Assembly (NCBI RefSeq): GCF_001425355.1 | Contig: NZ_LMQN01000015.1 | Coordinates: forward strand, 1,190,702-1,254,701 | Direction of reading: 5' to 3' | Length of the DNA stretch: 64,000 nt | Source of the DNA: Chryseobacterium sp. Leaf405 | GTDB lineage: Bacteria > Bacteroidota > Bacteroidia > Flavobacteriales > Weeksellaceae | Part shown: in pieces, positions 36,956-44,894 of the stretch | How positions within the stretch are numbered: the stretch's first letter is position 1 | Layout: the number at the start of each line of letters is the position of its first letter | Made by a program: the position numbers and the translations under genes | The notes under the pieces: generated by a model | The model's database searches: none | Told to the model about the DNA's origin: nothing | What the model saw: the letters and a program-made list of their open reading frames with translations, nothing else

Positions 36956-37594
36956 TTAAAATTCCAGACCGTTCGGGAAAGCTTTTTTTCTGAAAGTTAA
37001 CAGCAAAATTGCTCCAACCGTAATCGCCGAATCTGCAACATTAAAGATATACTTGAAAAACTCAATATGTTTTCCTCCAATTAAAGGCCAGCTTTCAGGA
37101 ACATTCCAGTCTACCAAAGGGAAGTGGAGCATATCTACCACGCAACCTCGCATGAAAGTAGAATATCCGTGTCCGAAAGAAGTGACTTTGGAAATTCCGC
37201 CATAACCAATCCATCGGTCGATACTTGGATCATAAACCGTTCCGCTGTCGAAAATCAGACCATAGAACATTCCGTCAATTAAATTGCCGATAGCTCCTGC
37301 AAAAATCATCGCCATAGGAATCAGCAGATAATTAGATTCGCCTCGCTCTAACCATTTTCTGAATAAATAAATCATTCCGCCAATCAGAATAACTCTTACA
37401 ATTACCAGGAAATATTTTCCGATAACGCCGCCAAAATGAAGCCCGTAAGCCATTCCAGGATTTTCTACAAAGGTTAATTTAAAACCCGGTAGAACAGAAA
37501 TGCTGTCGTCTAAGTTGAAATGAGTTTTTATGTAAATTTTCGAAGCCTGATCAATCAATAAAATAAGAAAGGTTACCAATAAAATCTTTTTCAT
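36956..37594 (-). CDS. lspA: lipoprotein signal peptidase LspA
   Basis: This 212-residue integral membrane aspartic protease cleaves prolipoprotein signal peptides. Four hydrophobic segments are visible. The conserved FVENPGMAYG (about residue 42) and the catalytic Asp contexts GAIGNLIDG/VVDMLHFPL and FNVADSAIT (about residue 185) are in order. It is longer than the E. coli protein because of an insertion between the two catalytic parts, as is common in Bacteroidetes. Many lipoproteins in this window depend on it. Confidence 0.95.
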   Translation of the reverse strand: MKKILLVTFLILLIDQASKIYIKTHFNLDDSISVLPGFKLTFVENPGMAYGLHFGGVIGKYFLVIVRVILIGGMIYLFRKWLERGESNYLLIPMAMIFAGAIGNLIDGMFYGLIFDSGTVYDPSIDRWIGYGGISKVTSFGHGYSTFMRGCVVDMLHFPLVDWNVPESWPLIGGKHIEFFKYIFNVADSAITVGAILLLTFRKKAFPNGLEF

Positions 37595-37788
37595 TACAGG
37601 TTCGTCTTTGGTTTGTCTTTAAAGTTTTTCCCCGTATTTTCTTTTTTGGCAGGAGTGCGTGGCTCGAAGGTTTGAGTTTTTGCTCCTCTTGTATGAAATT
37701 TTTCGTAACGAATTCCCATATCTTTCATCACACTTTTCAGTGCGTTCAGCTCCATTTGGTTCTTTGGGTGTACAATTAATGCCTCCAT
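37594..37788 (-). CDS. small conserved protein of unknown function (DUF2683-like)
   Basis: This 64-residue protein begins MEALIVHPKNQMELNALKSVMKDMGIRYEK, which resembles the short DUF2683/antitoxin-like N-terminal pattern of Bacteroidetes, and ends in a lysine-rich tail. Its last base overlaps the lspA ATG. The DNA is also read in another frame by the preceding gene if that gene passes through its A14 tract, so this ORF is the better-supported one here. Confidence 0.65.
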   Translation of the reverse strand: MEALIVHPKNQMELNALKSVMKDMGIRYEKFHTRGAKTQTFEPRTPAKKENTGKNFKDKPKTNL

Positions 37789-38053
37789 CTTTATTTAATT
37801 TATTTTTTTTTTTTTTGGACAATTCATCCAATCTTTTTCTGTCTTTTGCAGACAAATCATTGATTCCGTTTTTGCCCATTTTGCTTAAAAGACTGTCGAT
37901 TTCTTTTTCCCTTTCCCGTTTATCAGAATTAAACTTATCATCAATCGTATAATTTCTTTTTTCATCGGGGAATAATCTGTTTTTGATCCATTCTCTGTTG
38001 AAAAATCCTACAATAGCAACGATGATAATTAATAAAATTAATAATTCGCTCAT
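37619..38053 (-). CDS. membrane-anchored small protein read through an A14 tract; end uncertain
   Basis: An N-terminal membrane helix (residues 3-18) precedes a charged helical region (DKFNSDKREREKEIDSLLSKMGKNGINDLSAKDRKRLDELSK). At codon 80 the reading frame enters 14 consecutive A bases (37803-37816 on the plus strand). As written, the frame runs on for 60 more codons through the next gene. With 13 or 15 A bases it would stop within three codons, giving 84-85 residues. The natural product is therefore probably about 84 residues. The extension looks artefactual or slippage dependent. Confidence 0.55.
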   Translation of the reverse strand: MSELLILLIIIVAIVGFFNREWIKNRLFPDEKRNYTIDDKFNSDKREREKEIDSLLSKMGKNGINDLSAKDRKRLDELSKKKKNKLNKDGGINCTPKEPNGAERTEKCDERYGNSLRKISYKRSKNSNLRATHSCQKRKYGEKL

Positions 38054-38136
38054 GGGTATATATTAAAAATTAGGTTTATAAAGTATTCCATGAAATACAA
38101 TATAAACCCAAATTTATTCTAACTAACCTTTTACGG

Positions 38137-38517
38137 TTATTTCTGCATATTTTTCGCTTCAATGCTCAGCGTAGCGTGAGGAACGGCCAATAATCTTTCT
38201 TTAGGAATCAGCTTTCCTGTTACTCTGCAAACACCGTAAGTTTTGTTTTCAATTCTTATTAAAGCATTTTTCAGGTCACGTACGAATTTTTCCTGTCTTC
38301 CCGCCAAAATAGAATTCTGTTCCTTGCTCAACGTTTCAGCACCTTCTTCAAACGCTTTGAAAGTAGGAGAGGTATCATCTGTCCCGTTATTTTGGTCATT
38401 AATAAAACTTTCTCTGATCAACTGTAAATCTTTCTCAGCTTTCTCTATTTTTTCTTTAATAATTGCTTTAAATACTTGTAAATCAGCATCACTGTATCTT
38501 ACTCTTTCGTCTGACAT
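38137..38517 (-). CDS. DksA/TraR-like protein with degenerate zinc finger
   Basis: This 126-residue protein has the DksA layout of an N-terminal coiled coil (residues 8-90) and a C-terminal finger-like block YGVCRVTGKLIPKERLLAVPHATLSIEAK. Only Cys97 of the four zinc ligands remains; the others read Thr100, Ser118 and Ala121. DksA/TraR proteins bind RNA polymerase via its secondary channel, and cysteine-poor DksA forms exist in other bacteria. It lies between ileS and the lspA region, all on the same strand. Confidence 0.85.
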   Translation of the reverse strand: MSDERVRYSDADLQVFKAIIKEKIEKAEKDLQLIRESFINDQNNGTDDTSPTFKAFEEGAETLSKEQNSILAGRQEKFVRDLKNALIRIENKTYGVCRVTGKLIPKERLLAVPHATLSIEAKNMQK

Positions 38518-38577
38518 GTTCGTTTCTCTTTTTTAATAAAATTATGAAATGGGATTTGAATAAAAACCAACTGTATG

Positions 38578-41500
38578 TTAATTCTTTTCAACATTTATCT
38601 TAAAATTAACCTCATCAATTTCGATTTCGTTAAAATTTGAAAGTGAAGATACAATTTCTATTTTATTTGACAAGACTTCTGAAGAAATATATTCTTCATT
38701 CTTCTTGATGTCATTCAAGAACGGAGAATTTTCTTCCAATTTGATATTTATTCTGTCTGTTAAATCAAAGTCTTTCTCTTTTCTAAGGTTCTGAACTCTG
38801 TTGATAAATTCTCTTGCAATTCCTTCAGATTTTAATTCCTCTGTTAGCGTCAAATCTAATGCCACAGTTGTTTTCCCGTCAGAAGTTACGGTCCATCCCG
38901 GAATATCTTTTGTTGAAATTTCTACATCATCCAATGTGATTTCGTATCCTTGGATTTCAATTTTTCCTTCTTTCTCTAAACTCGAAATTTGTTCTGCAGA
39001 AAGATTAGCAATCTCACCACCAACCACTTTCATATCTTTTCCAAGTCTCGAACCTAACGTTTTAAAGTTTGGTTTTATCTGTTTTACAATTAAATGTGAT
39101 GCTTCTTCAGCGTTAATTAATTGTAATTCTTTAACATTTACTTCCTGTTTAATTAATTCTGCAACCGCAGAAATTTGCTCCTCAGTTTTCTTGTCTAAAA
39201 CAGGGATCAAAACTTTTTGTAATGGCTGACGAACTTTTACGTTTTCTTTCTTTCTCAAAGAGAAAACCATACTTGTAATAGATTGTGCTAAATGCGTTTT
39301 CTCAACCAAATCCTGATCGATCAAACTTTCATCTGCAACAGGGAAATCTGTTAAGTGAATAGATTCCGCAGTTTCTTTTCCTGTTACTTTATTTAAATCT
39401 TGATACAACTGATCCATAAAAAACGGAGCAATTGGTGCAGATAATTTAGCAACAGTTTCTAAGCAAGTATATAAAGTCTGATAAGCCGAGATTTTATCTT
39501 CTGAATAATCTCCCTTCCAGAAGCGTCTTCTGCACAATCTTACGTACCAGTTTGATAAGTTATCGTTCACGAAAGTGTTAATTGATCTTGCCACTCTTGT
39601 AGGCTCGTAATCTTCGTAAAATGCTTTTACTTCTTTAATTAATAAGTTTAATTCAGACAAAATCCATCGGTCGATTTCCGGTCTGTTTTGAACCGCGGGT
39701 TCAGCGAATTTAAATCCATCAACATTTGCGTATAAAGCAAAGAATGAATAGGTATTGTAAAGTGTTCCGAAGAATTTTCTTCTCGTTTCATCAATTCCTT
39801 CGATATCAAACTTTAGGTTTTCCCAAGGATTTGCATTCGAAACCATGTACCAACGTGTAGCATCAGGTCCGTAAACTGCTAATGTTTCAAATGGGTCAAC
39901 TGTATTTCCTTTGGATTTCGACATTTTCACGCCGTTTTTATCCAAAACAAGACCGTTGCTCATTACATTTTTATAAGCAACTGAATCAAAAACTGCTGTT
40001 CCAATAGCATGAAGTGTGTAGAACCAGCCACGGGTTTGGTCAACTCCTTCCGCAATAAAATCTGCAGGGAATGCTTTATGATTGTCAATTAATTCTTTAT
40101 TCTCAAAAGGATAGTGAAGTTGTGCATAGGGCATCGAACCTGAATCAAACCAAACGTCAATCAGGTCGCTCTCACGTTTCATTTCTCTTCCTGAAACTGA
40201 AACCAATACCACTTTATCAACAATGTTTTTGTGTAAATCAACTAAAGAATAATTTTCTTCAGACATATTTCCAATCTCAAAGCCTTTGAACGGGTTTTCT
40301 GTCATGAATCCTGCTTCAATAGATTTTTCGATCTCGTTATATAATTCTTCTACAGAACCAATGATGATTTCTTCTTTTAAATCTTCAGTTCTCCAAATTG
40401 GCAACGGAATTCCCCAGTATCTTGAACGGGAAAGATTCCAGTCATTTACATTTTCCAGCCAGTTTCCAAAACGTCCTTCTCCGGTTGATTTTGGTTTCCA
40501 GTTGATTCCTTTATTTAAATCTACCAATCTGTCTTTTACAGCGGTCATTTTTACAAACCAGGAATCCAATGGATAATATAAAAGAGGCTCATCAGTTCTC
40601 CAACTGTGTGGATAGCTGTGAACATATTTTTCAACTTTGAAAGCCTTATTTTCTTTTCTTAATTTTAAAGCAATTCTTTCATCAACAGAAAGATAATTTT
40701 TTAAATCTGCAATGATTGATTTTAACTGCTCTTTCTGAATGTTGAATTCCTTACTTTTTTCTTCGTCATTAAGATATTCTGCTTTTACATATTCATTGGC
40801 AAAACCGTAGACTTCATCTTTTACTAAAGACAAAAATCTACCTTGTAAATCTACCAAGGGAACAGGATTTCCATTTTCATTTAAAACTAACATTGGTGGA
40901 ACTTCAGGTGTAGCTTCTTTCGCTACTTTAGCATCATCAGCACCAAACGTCGGAGCGGTATGAACGATTCCCGTACCGTCTTCTGTCGTTACAAAATCTC
41001 CTGAAATTACTCTGAAAGCATTTTCGGGATTTTGATAAGGTTTAGCATAATCTAATAACTGCTCATATTTGATTCCAACCAAATCAGAACCTTTGAATTC
41101 TGCTAGAATTTTATAAGGAATAACTTTGCTTTCTGAAGTATAATTTGAAAAATCTTCGTCAGTCCCTTCACTATATTTTTTCGCAAACTGCTTTCCAACC
41201 AAAGCTTTAGCCAAAACAACATTAATCGGCTCAAAAGTATATTGATTGAACGTTTTAACTAAAACATAATCGATTTTTGGTCCTACAGTCAAAGCGGTAT
41301 TTGAAGGCAGTGTCCAAGGAGTTGTCGTCCAAGCCAAGAAATGTACATCTCCAAAACCTTGTAAAAATGAAGGCAATGTTTCTGGTAATGTCTTAAATTG
41401 TGCAACAACCGTTGTGTCGGAAACATCACGGTAAGCCCCGGGCTGATTTACTTCGTGTGAAGATAATCCTGTTCCTGCTTTTGGAGAATAAGGCTGGATC

Positions 41501-42033
41501 GTGTAACCTTTGTACAATAATCCTTTATCATACAATTGCTTCAACAGCCACCAAACCGTTTCCATATATTTTGACTTGTACGTGATATACGGATCTTCAA
41601 GATCAACCCAATATCCGATTTTCTCGGTAAGGTTGTTCCAAACATCTGTGTAACGCATTACCGCTTCACGACACGCCTGATTGTAATCTTCAATAGAAAT
41701 TTTTTTGCCAATATCTTCTTTAGTGATTCCTAATTCTTTTTCCACGCCAAGTTCTACAGGAAGTCCGTGTGTATCCCAACCCGCTTTACGGAAAACCTGC
41801 TTCCCATTTTGGGTTTGATAACGACAGAAAATATCCTTTAATGCTCTGGCCATTACGTGGTGAATTCCGGGCATGCCGTTTGCTGAAGGCGGACCTTCAT
41901 AAAAAACAAACTCAGGTTGCCCTTCACGAATCTCAACACTCTTATTGAAAGTTTTATTCTGTTTCCAGAACTCCGCTACATTCTCTGCTACGTCAATAAG
42001 GTTGAGGTTTTTGTATTCTTTAAATTGGCTCAT
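38578..42033 (-). CDS. ileS: isoleucyl-tRNA synthetase
   Basis: This 1151-residue class I synthetase charges tRNA-Ile. The HIGH-type motif is in PPSANGMPGIHHVMARA (about residues 49-65), the catalytic WxxTTPWTLPSN editing-region block is near residue 235, and KMSKSKGN lies near residue 720. It lacks a clear C-terminal zinc motif and is longer than the E. coli type, so it looks like the long (eukaryote-like, IleS2) form, often naturally mupirocin-tolerant; that is inference from length and layout. Confidence 0.97.
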   Translation of the reverse strand: MSQFKEYKNLNLIDVAENVAEFWKQNKTFNKSVEIREGQPEFVFYEGPPSANGMPGIHHVMARALKDIFCRYQTQNGKQVFRKAGWDTHGLPVELGVEKELGITKEDIGKKISIEDYNQACREAVMRYTDVWNNLTEKIGYWVDLEDPYITYKSKYMETVWWLLKQLYDKGLLYKGYTIQPYSPKAGTGLSSHEVNQPGAYRDVSDTTVVAQFKTLPETLPSFLQGFGDVHFLAWTTTPWTLPSNTALTVGPKIDYVLVKTFNQYTFEPINVVLAKALVGKQFAKKYSEGTDEDFSNYTSESKVIPYKILAEFKGSDLVGIKYEQLLDYAKPYQNPENAFRVISGDFVTTEDGTGIVHTAPTFGADDAKVAKEATPEVPPMLVLNENGNPVPLVDLQGRFLSLVKDEVYGFANEYVKAEYLNDEEKSKEFNIQKEQLKSIIADLKNYLSVDERIALKLRKENKAFKVEKYVHSYPHSWRTDEPLLYYPLDSWFVKMTAVKDRLVDLNKGINWKPKSTGEGRFGNWLENVNDWNLSRSRYWGIPLPIWRTEDLKEEIIIGSVEELYNEIEKSIEAGFMTENPFKGFEIGNMSEENYSLVDLHKNIVDKVVLVSVSGREMKRESDLIDVWFDSGSMPYAQLHYPFENKELIDNHKAFPADFIAEGVDQTRGWFYTLHAIGTAVFDSVAYKNVMSNGLVLDKNGVKMSKSKGNTVDPFETLAVYGPDATRWYMVSNANPWENLKFDIEGIDETRRKFFGTLYNTYSFFALYANVDGFKFAEPAVQNRPEIDRWILSELNLLIKEVKAFYEDYEPTRVARSINTFVNDNLSNWYVRLCRRRFWKGDYSEDKISAYQTLYTCLETVAKLSAPIAPFFMDQLYQDLNKVTGKETAESIHLTDFPVADESLIDQDLVEKTHLAQSITSMVFSLRKKENVKVRQPLQKVLIPVLDKKTEEQISAVAELIKQEVNVKELQLINAEEASHLIVKQIKPNFKTLGSRLGKDMKVVGGEIANLSAEQISSLEKEGKIEIQGYEITLDDVEISTKDIPGWTVTSDGKTTVALDLTLTEELKSEGIAREFINRVQNLRKEKDFDLTDRINIKLEENSPFLNDIKKNEEYISSEVLSNKIEIVSSLSNFNEIEIDEVNFKINVEKN

Positions 42034-42207
42034 TGTAATATATCAATATCGTTGATTAATTAAGTTGGCAAATTTACTAAAATTTGTCGGTTTATAATAT
42101 ATGTTTTATTTTGGAATCAATGATCAAAATATTCAGTTTCAGAATGGAGTATAAAAACTCGATATTTTTTAATGTTGAAATCCCCGAATCTTTTCATTTT
42201 AATTAAA

Positions 42208-42215
42208 TAAATTTG
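42208..42215 (+). promoter_or_regulatory. -7 promoter box of the flexirubin ligase gene
   Basis: TAAATTTG lies 19 bases before the TTG start at 42235. The -33 element is weak. This is the first plus-strand promoter of the pigment locus. Confidence 0.4.
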
Positions 42216-42234
42216 TCTCTTAAAATCAAAACCA

Positions 42235-43515
42235 TTGGAAATCGAAAAATCAGACCGTCAGGAAATAAAAAAGTTTCAGGAGCAAAAACTTCAGGAACTC
42301 TTGGCTTATCTTGAAGCTTATTCGCCTTTTTATCAAAGATCATTTAAAGAAAACAATATCAGAATTGGTGATATTCAGACGTTAGAAGATCTACAGAAAA
42401 TTCCGACAACGACAAAGAATGATATTCAGGAGAATAACGACGATTTCTTCTGCATCACTCCAGATAAAATTGTTGATTACAGTACTACTTCAGGAACCTT
42501 GGGTGATCCGGTAACTTTCGGATTATCAGATAATGACCTCGAAAGACTGGCTTACAACGAAGCAATTTCTTTTGCCTGTGCAGGAATCAAAAAAGGGGAT
42601 GTGGTACAAATGATTACAACCATTGACAAAAGATTTATGGCAGGTCTTGCTTATTTTTTAGGATTGAGAAAAATGGGAGCGAGTGTCGTAAGGATGGGTC
42701 CGGGAATTCCGGAACTGCAATGGGATTCAATTTTCAGATATAAACCTAAATATCTGATTACCGTTCCTTCGTTTTTATTAAAGATGATCGATTATGCAGA
42801 GAAACATGGAGTTGATTACAAAAATTCAAGTGTTTACGGTGCAGTTTGTATCGGGGAAAGTATCAAGAACCAGGATTTTACAGATAATATTCTTTCTCAA
42901 AAAATTAAAGAAAAGTGGAATATTACATTATTCTCAACGTATGCATCTACAGAAATGAGCACCGCTTTTACAGAGTGTGAATTTCAAGCCGGTGGACATC
43001 AGCATCCGGAATTAATTATTACAGAAATTCTTGACGATGAAGGAAATATCGTAAAAGAAGGAGAAAGCGGGGAATTAACGATTACAACATTAGGTGTTGA
43101 AGCGCTGCCTTTATTAAGGTTTAAAACGGGAGATATTGTAAAAGCGCATTATGAACCTTGCGAATGTGGAAGAAATACAATGAGATTAGGTCCGGTTGTT
43201 GGAAGAAAGCAGCAGATGATCAAATACAAGGGTACGACTTTGTATCCACCGGCGATGAATGATATTTTAAATGACTTCAATAATATTTTATGCTATCAGA
43301 TCGTTATTCAGTCGAATGAAATTGGTTTGGATGAAATTATCATTAAAATAAGTACAGACAGTGATTCCGAAAACTTTGTGAATGAAGTGAGAGATCATTT
43401 TCGTGCAAAACTGAGGGTAAGTCCGAAAATTGAATTGATTGAGTTTGATATTTTGTCTAAAGTTGTCTTTAACCCAAATAGCAGAAAACCAATTACATTT
43501 ACAGATTTAAGATAA
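42235..43515 (+). CDS. phenylacetate-CoA-ligase-like adenylating enzyme of flexirubin biosynthesis
   Basis: This 426-residue ANL-superfamily enzyme resembles phenylacetate-CoA ligase: YSTTSGTLGDPVTFG near residue 80 (P-loop-like), FSTYASTEMSTAFTEC near residue 237, and LPLLRFKTGDI (about residue 286). It most likely activates 4-coumarate or a related aryl acid and loads it on an ACP or CoA for aryl polyene synthesis. The start codon is TTG; the N-terminal helix is needed and there is no earlier ATG in this frame. It converges with the halogenase-like gene. Confidence 0.85.
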   Translation: MEIEKSDRQEIKKFQEQKLQELLAYLEAYSPFYQRSFKENNIRIGDIQTLEDLQKIPTTTKNDIQENNDDFFCITPDKIVDYSTTSGTLGDPVTFGLSDNDLERLAYNEAISFACAGIKKGDVVQMITTIDKRFMAGLAYFLGLRKMGASVVRMGPGIPELQWDSIFRYKPKYLITVPSFLLKMIDYAEKHGVDYKNSSVYGAVCIGESIKNQDFTDNILSQKIKEKWNITLFSTYASTEMSTAFTECEFQAGGHQHPELIITEILDDEGNIVKEGESGELTITTLGVEALPLLRFKTGDIVKAHYEPCECGRNTMRLGPVVGRKQQMIKYKGTTLYPPAMNDILNDFNNILCYQIVIQSNEIGLDEIIIKISTDSDSENFVNEVRDHFRAKLRVSPKIELIEFDILSKVVFNPNSRKPITFTDLR

Positions 43516-43519
43516 AACA

Positions 43520-43550
43520 AAAAGCGGTCTGAAAATCTCAGACCGCTTTT
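43520..43550. terminator. bidirectional terminator between ligase and halogenase-like genes
   Basis: AAAAGCGGTCTGA and TCAGACCGCTTTT form a 13-bp perfect stem with T-runs on both strands. It ends at the stop codon of the minus-strand gene. Confidence 0.9.
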
Positions 43551-44795
43551 TTATGATTGCATTTTTTCTGTTTTAATAAATTCTGCAAGATTTTTTATGG
43601 CAGTGTCATGTATTCTCACAAATGTATTTTTCTTATCCCAAACGTAGCCTGCTAAAACTGCACATATTTTTCTTTTTACATCGGGATTTTCCGGCTGGTG
43701 GAAAAATAATTCCTGAAGATTTCCAGTGTACCATTCTTTAACATATGTTGTAAAAACATCAACTCCATATAAAATATAATCTGCAAATTCTGTTTGCCAG
43801 TCGACTTTTTCACCGTTTAACTGTCTTAATGCCAATTTTGCTGCCGTCATTCCGCCTTCTGTTGCAAAAGCCATTCCCGAGGAAAAAACCGGATCAAGGA
43901 ATTCCGAAGCATTTCCTGTTAAAGCGAATCCGTCTCCGAATAAACTTTTAACGGAACAAGAATAATCTTTTAAATGTCTTGGTTCAAAAAGAAAATCTAC
44001 ATCCCCAAAACGTTTTACATAATAATCAGAAAGAGAAATTGCTTTTCTTAATGCTTCTGCGGTGTCTCCGTTTTTGGATAATTTGTCAATATATTCAGTT
44101 GGTCCAACGATTCCTACGCTAGTATTTCCATTAGAGAAAGGAATTACCCAAAGCCAGACTTCAGTTTCAATAATATCAAAAGAAATCAAAGTTCCTTCTG
44201 TTCCTTCTTCTCTGTTAATGTCTTCTACATGAGAAAAAATAGCGGAGTGAGGAGATAGTTTCGAAGGTTTTTCTAAATCTAAAAGTCTCGGTAAAACTCT
44301 TCCGTAACCGCTGGAATCAATGACAAATTTTGCATGAATTTCTTTTGTTTCACCCTCTTTATTTCTTACGGTCGTGATAGAATCTGTTCCGTTAAATTCA
44401 ATTCCGATTACTTCGGTTTCAAATTCAAGATCAATTCCTTTATTAATCACTTCCTGAGCCAAGACATTGTCGAAATCTGCTCTGGGAACCTGCCAAGTCC
44501 AGTCCCAGCCTTCACCGAATTTATTACTGAAATCAAAGATACAGACTTCATCGCCTCTTAAAAAACGAGCTCCCAATTTTTTTTCAAAGCCCATTTTATC
44601 TAAAGCCGGAAAAAGCCCTGCTTCGTCAAAATGATCCATTACTCTCGGAATCAGGCTTTCACCCACAACCAATCTTGGAAATTTTGTCTTTTCAACAACT
44701 TTTACGTTGACATTGTTCTTCTTTAAGTATGAAGAAGATACGCAACCCGACGGTCCTGCGCCGATTACGAGCACGTCAACAAATTCTTTGCTCAT
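43551..44795 (-). CDS. flavin-dependent halogenase-like FAD oxidoreductase
   Basis: The 414-residue protein has the FAD-binding GAGPSG motif (residues 12-17) and the GESLIPR block. The halogenase signature WxWxIP is at Trp214-Pro219 (WLWVIP), and FxxPxxSxG is at Phe299-Gly307 (FLDPVFSSG). Both are hallmarks of flavin-dependent halogenases, so ring chlorination of the flexirubin aryl head is plausible. The alternative is a geranylgeranyl-reductase-type oxidoreductase. It alone in the locus's left half is on the minus strand, divergent from the ammonia-lyase gene. Confidence 0.82.
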   Translation of the reverse strand: MSKEFVDVLVIGAGPSGCVSSSYLKKNNVNVKVVEKTKFPRLVVGESLIPRVMDHFDEAGLFPALDKMGFEKKLGARFLRGDEVCIFDFSNKFGEGWDWTWQVPRADFDNVLAQEVINKGIDLEFETEVIGIEFNGTDSITTVRNKEGETKEIHAKFVIDSSGYGRVLPRLLDLEKPSKLSPHSAIFSHVEDINREEGTEGTLISFDIIETEVWLWVIPFSNGNTSVGIVGPTEYIDKLSKNGDTAEALRKAISLSDYYVKRFGDVDFLFEPRHLKDYSCSVKSLFGDGFALTGNASEFLDPVFSSGMAFATEGGMTAAKLALRQLNGEKVDWQTEFADYILYGVDVFTTYVKEWYTGNLQELFFHQPENPDVKRKICAVLAGYVWDKKNTFVRIHDTAIKNLAEFIKTEKMQS

Positions 44796-44824
44796 CTTTG
44801 ATTTTTTATTTTAATAATAACTTC

Positions 44825-44832
44825 TATCTTTG
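44825..44832 (+). promoter_or_regulatory. -7 box upstream of the ammonia-lyase gene
   Basis: TATCTTTG is an exact TAnnTTTG match located 62 bases before the lyase ATG, in the divergent region shared with the halogenase-like gene. Confidence 0.45.
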
Positions 44833-44894
44833 CCGCAAAATTAATGACAATTAATTAATATTTACAAAATTATATACTATTACTTTTTAATTCA

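Noticed and set aside
37594..38053. Toxin-antitoxin pair made of the two small ORFs beside lspA
   Set aside because: The DUF2683-like start hints at antitoxin relatives, but no toxin fold is seen and the overlap is explained by the A14 tract.
44334..44561. 75-codon plus-strand frame within the halogenase-like gene
   Set aside because: It has no start context and lies fully within a conserved flavoenzyme; chance frame.
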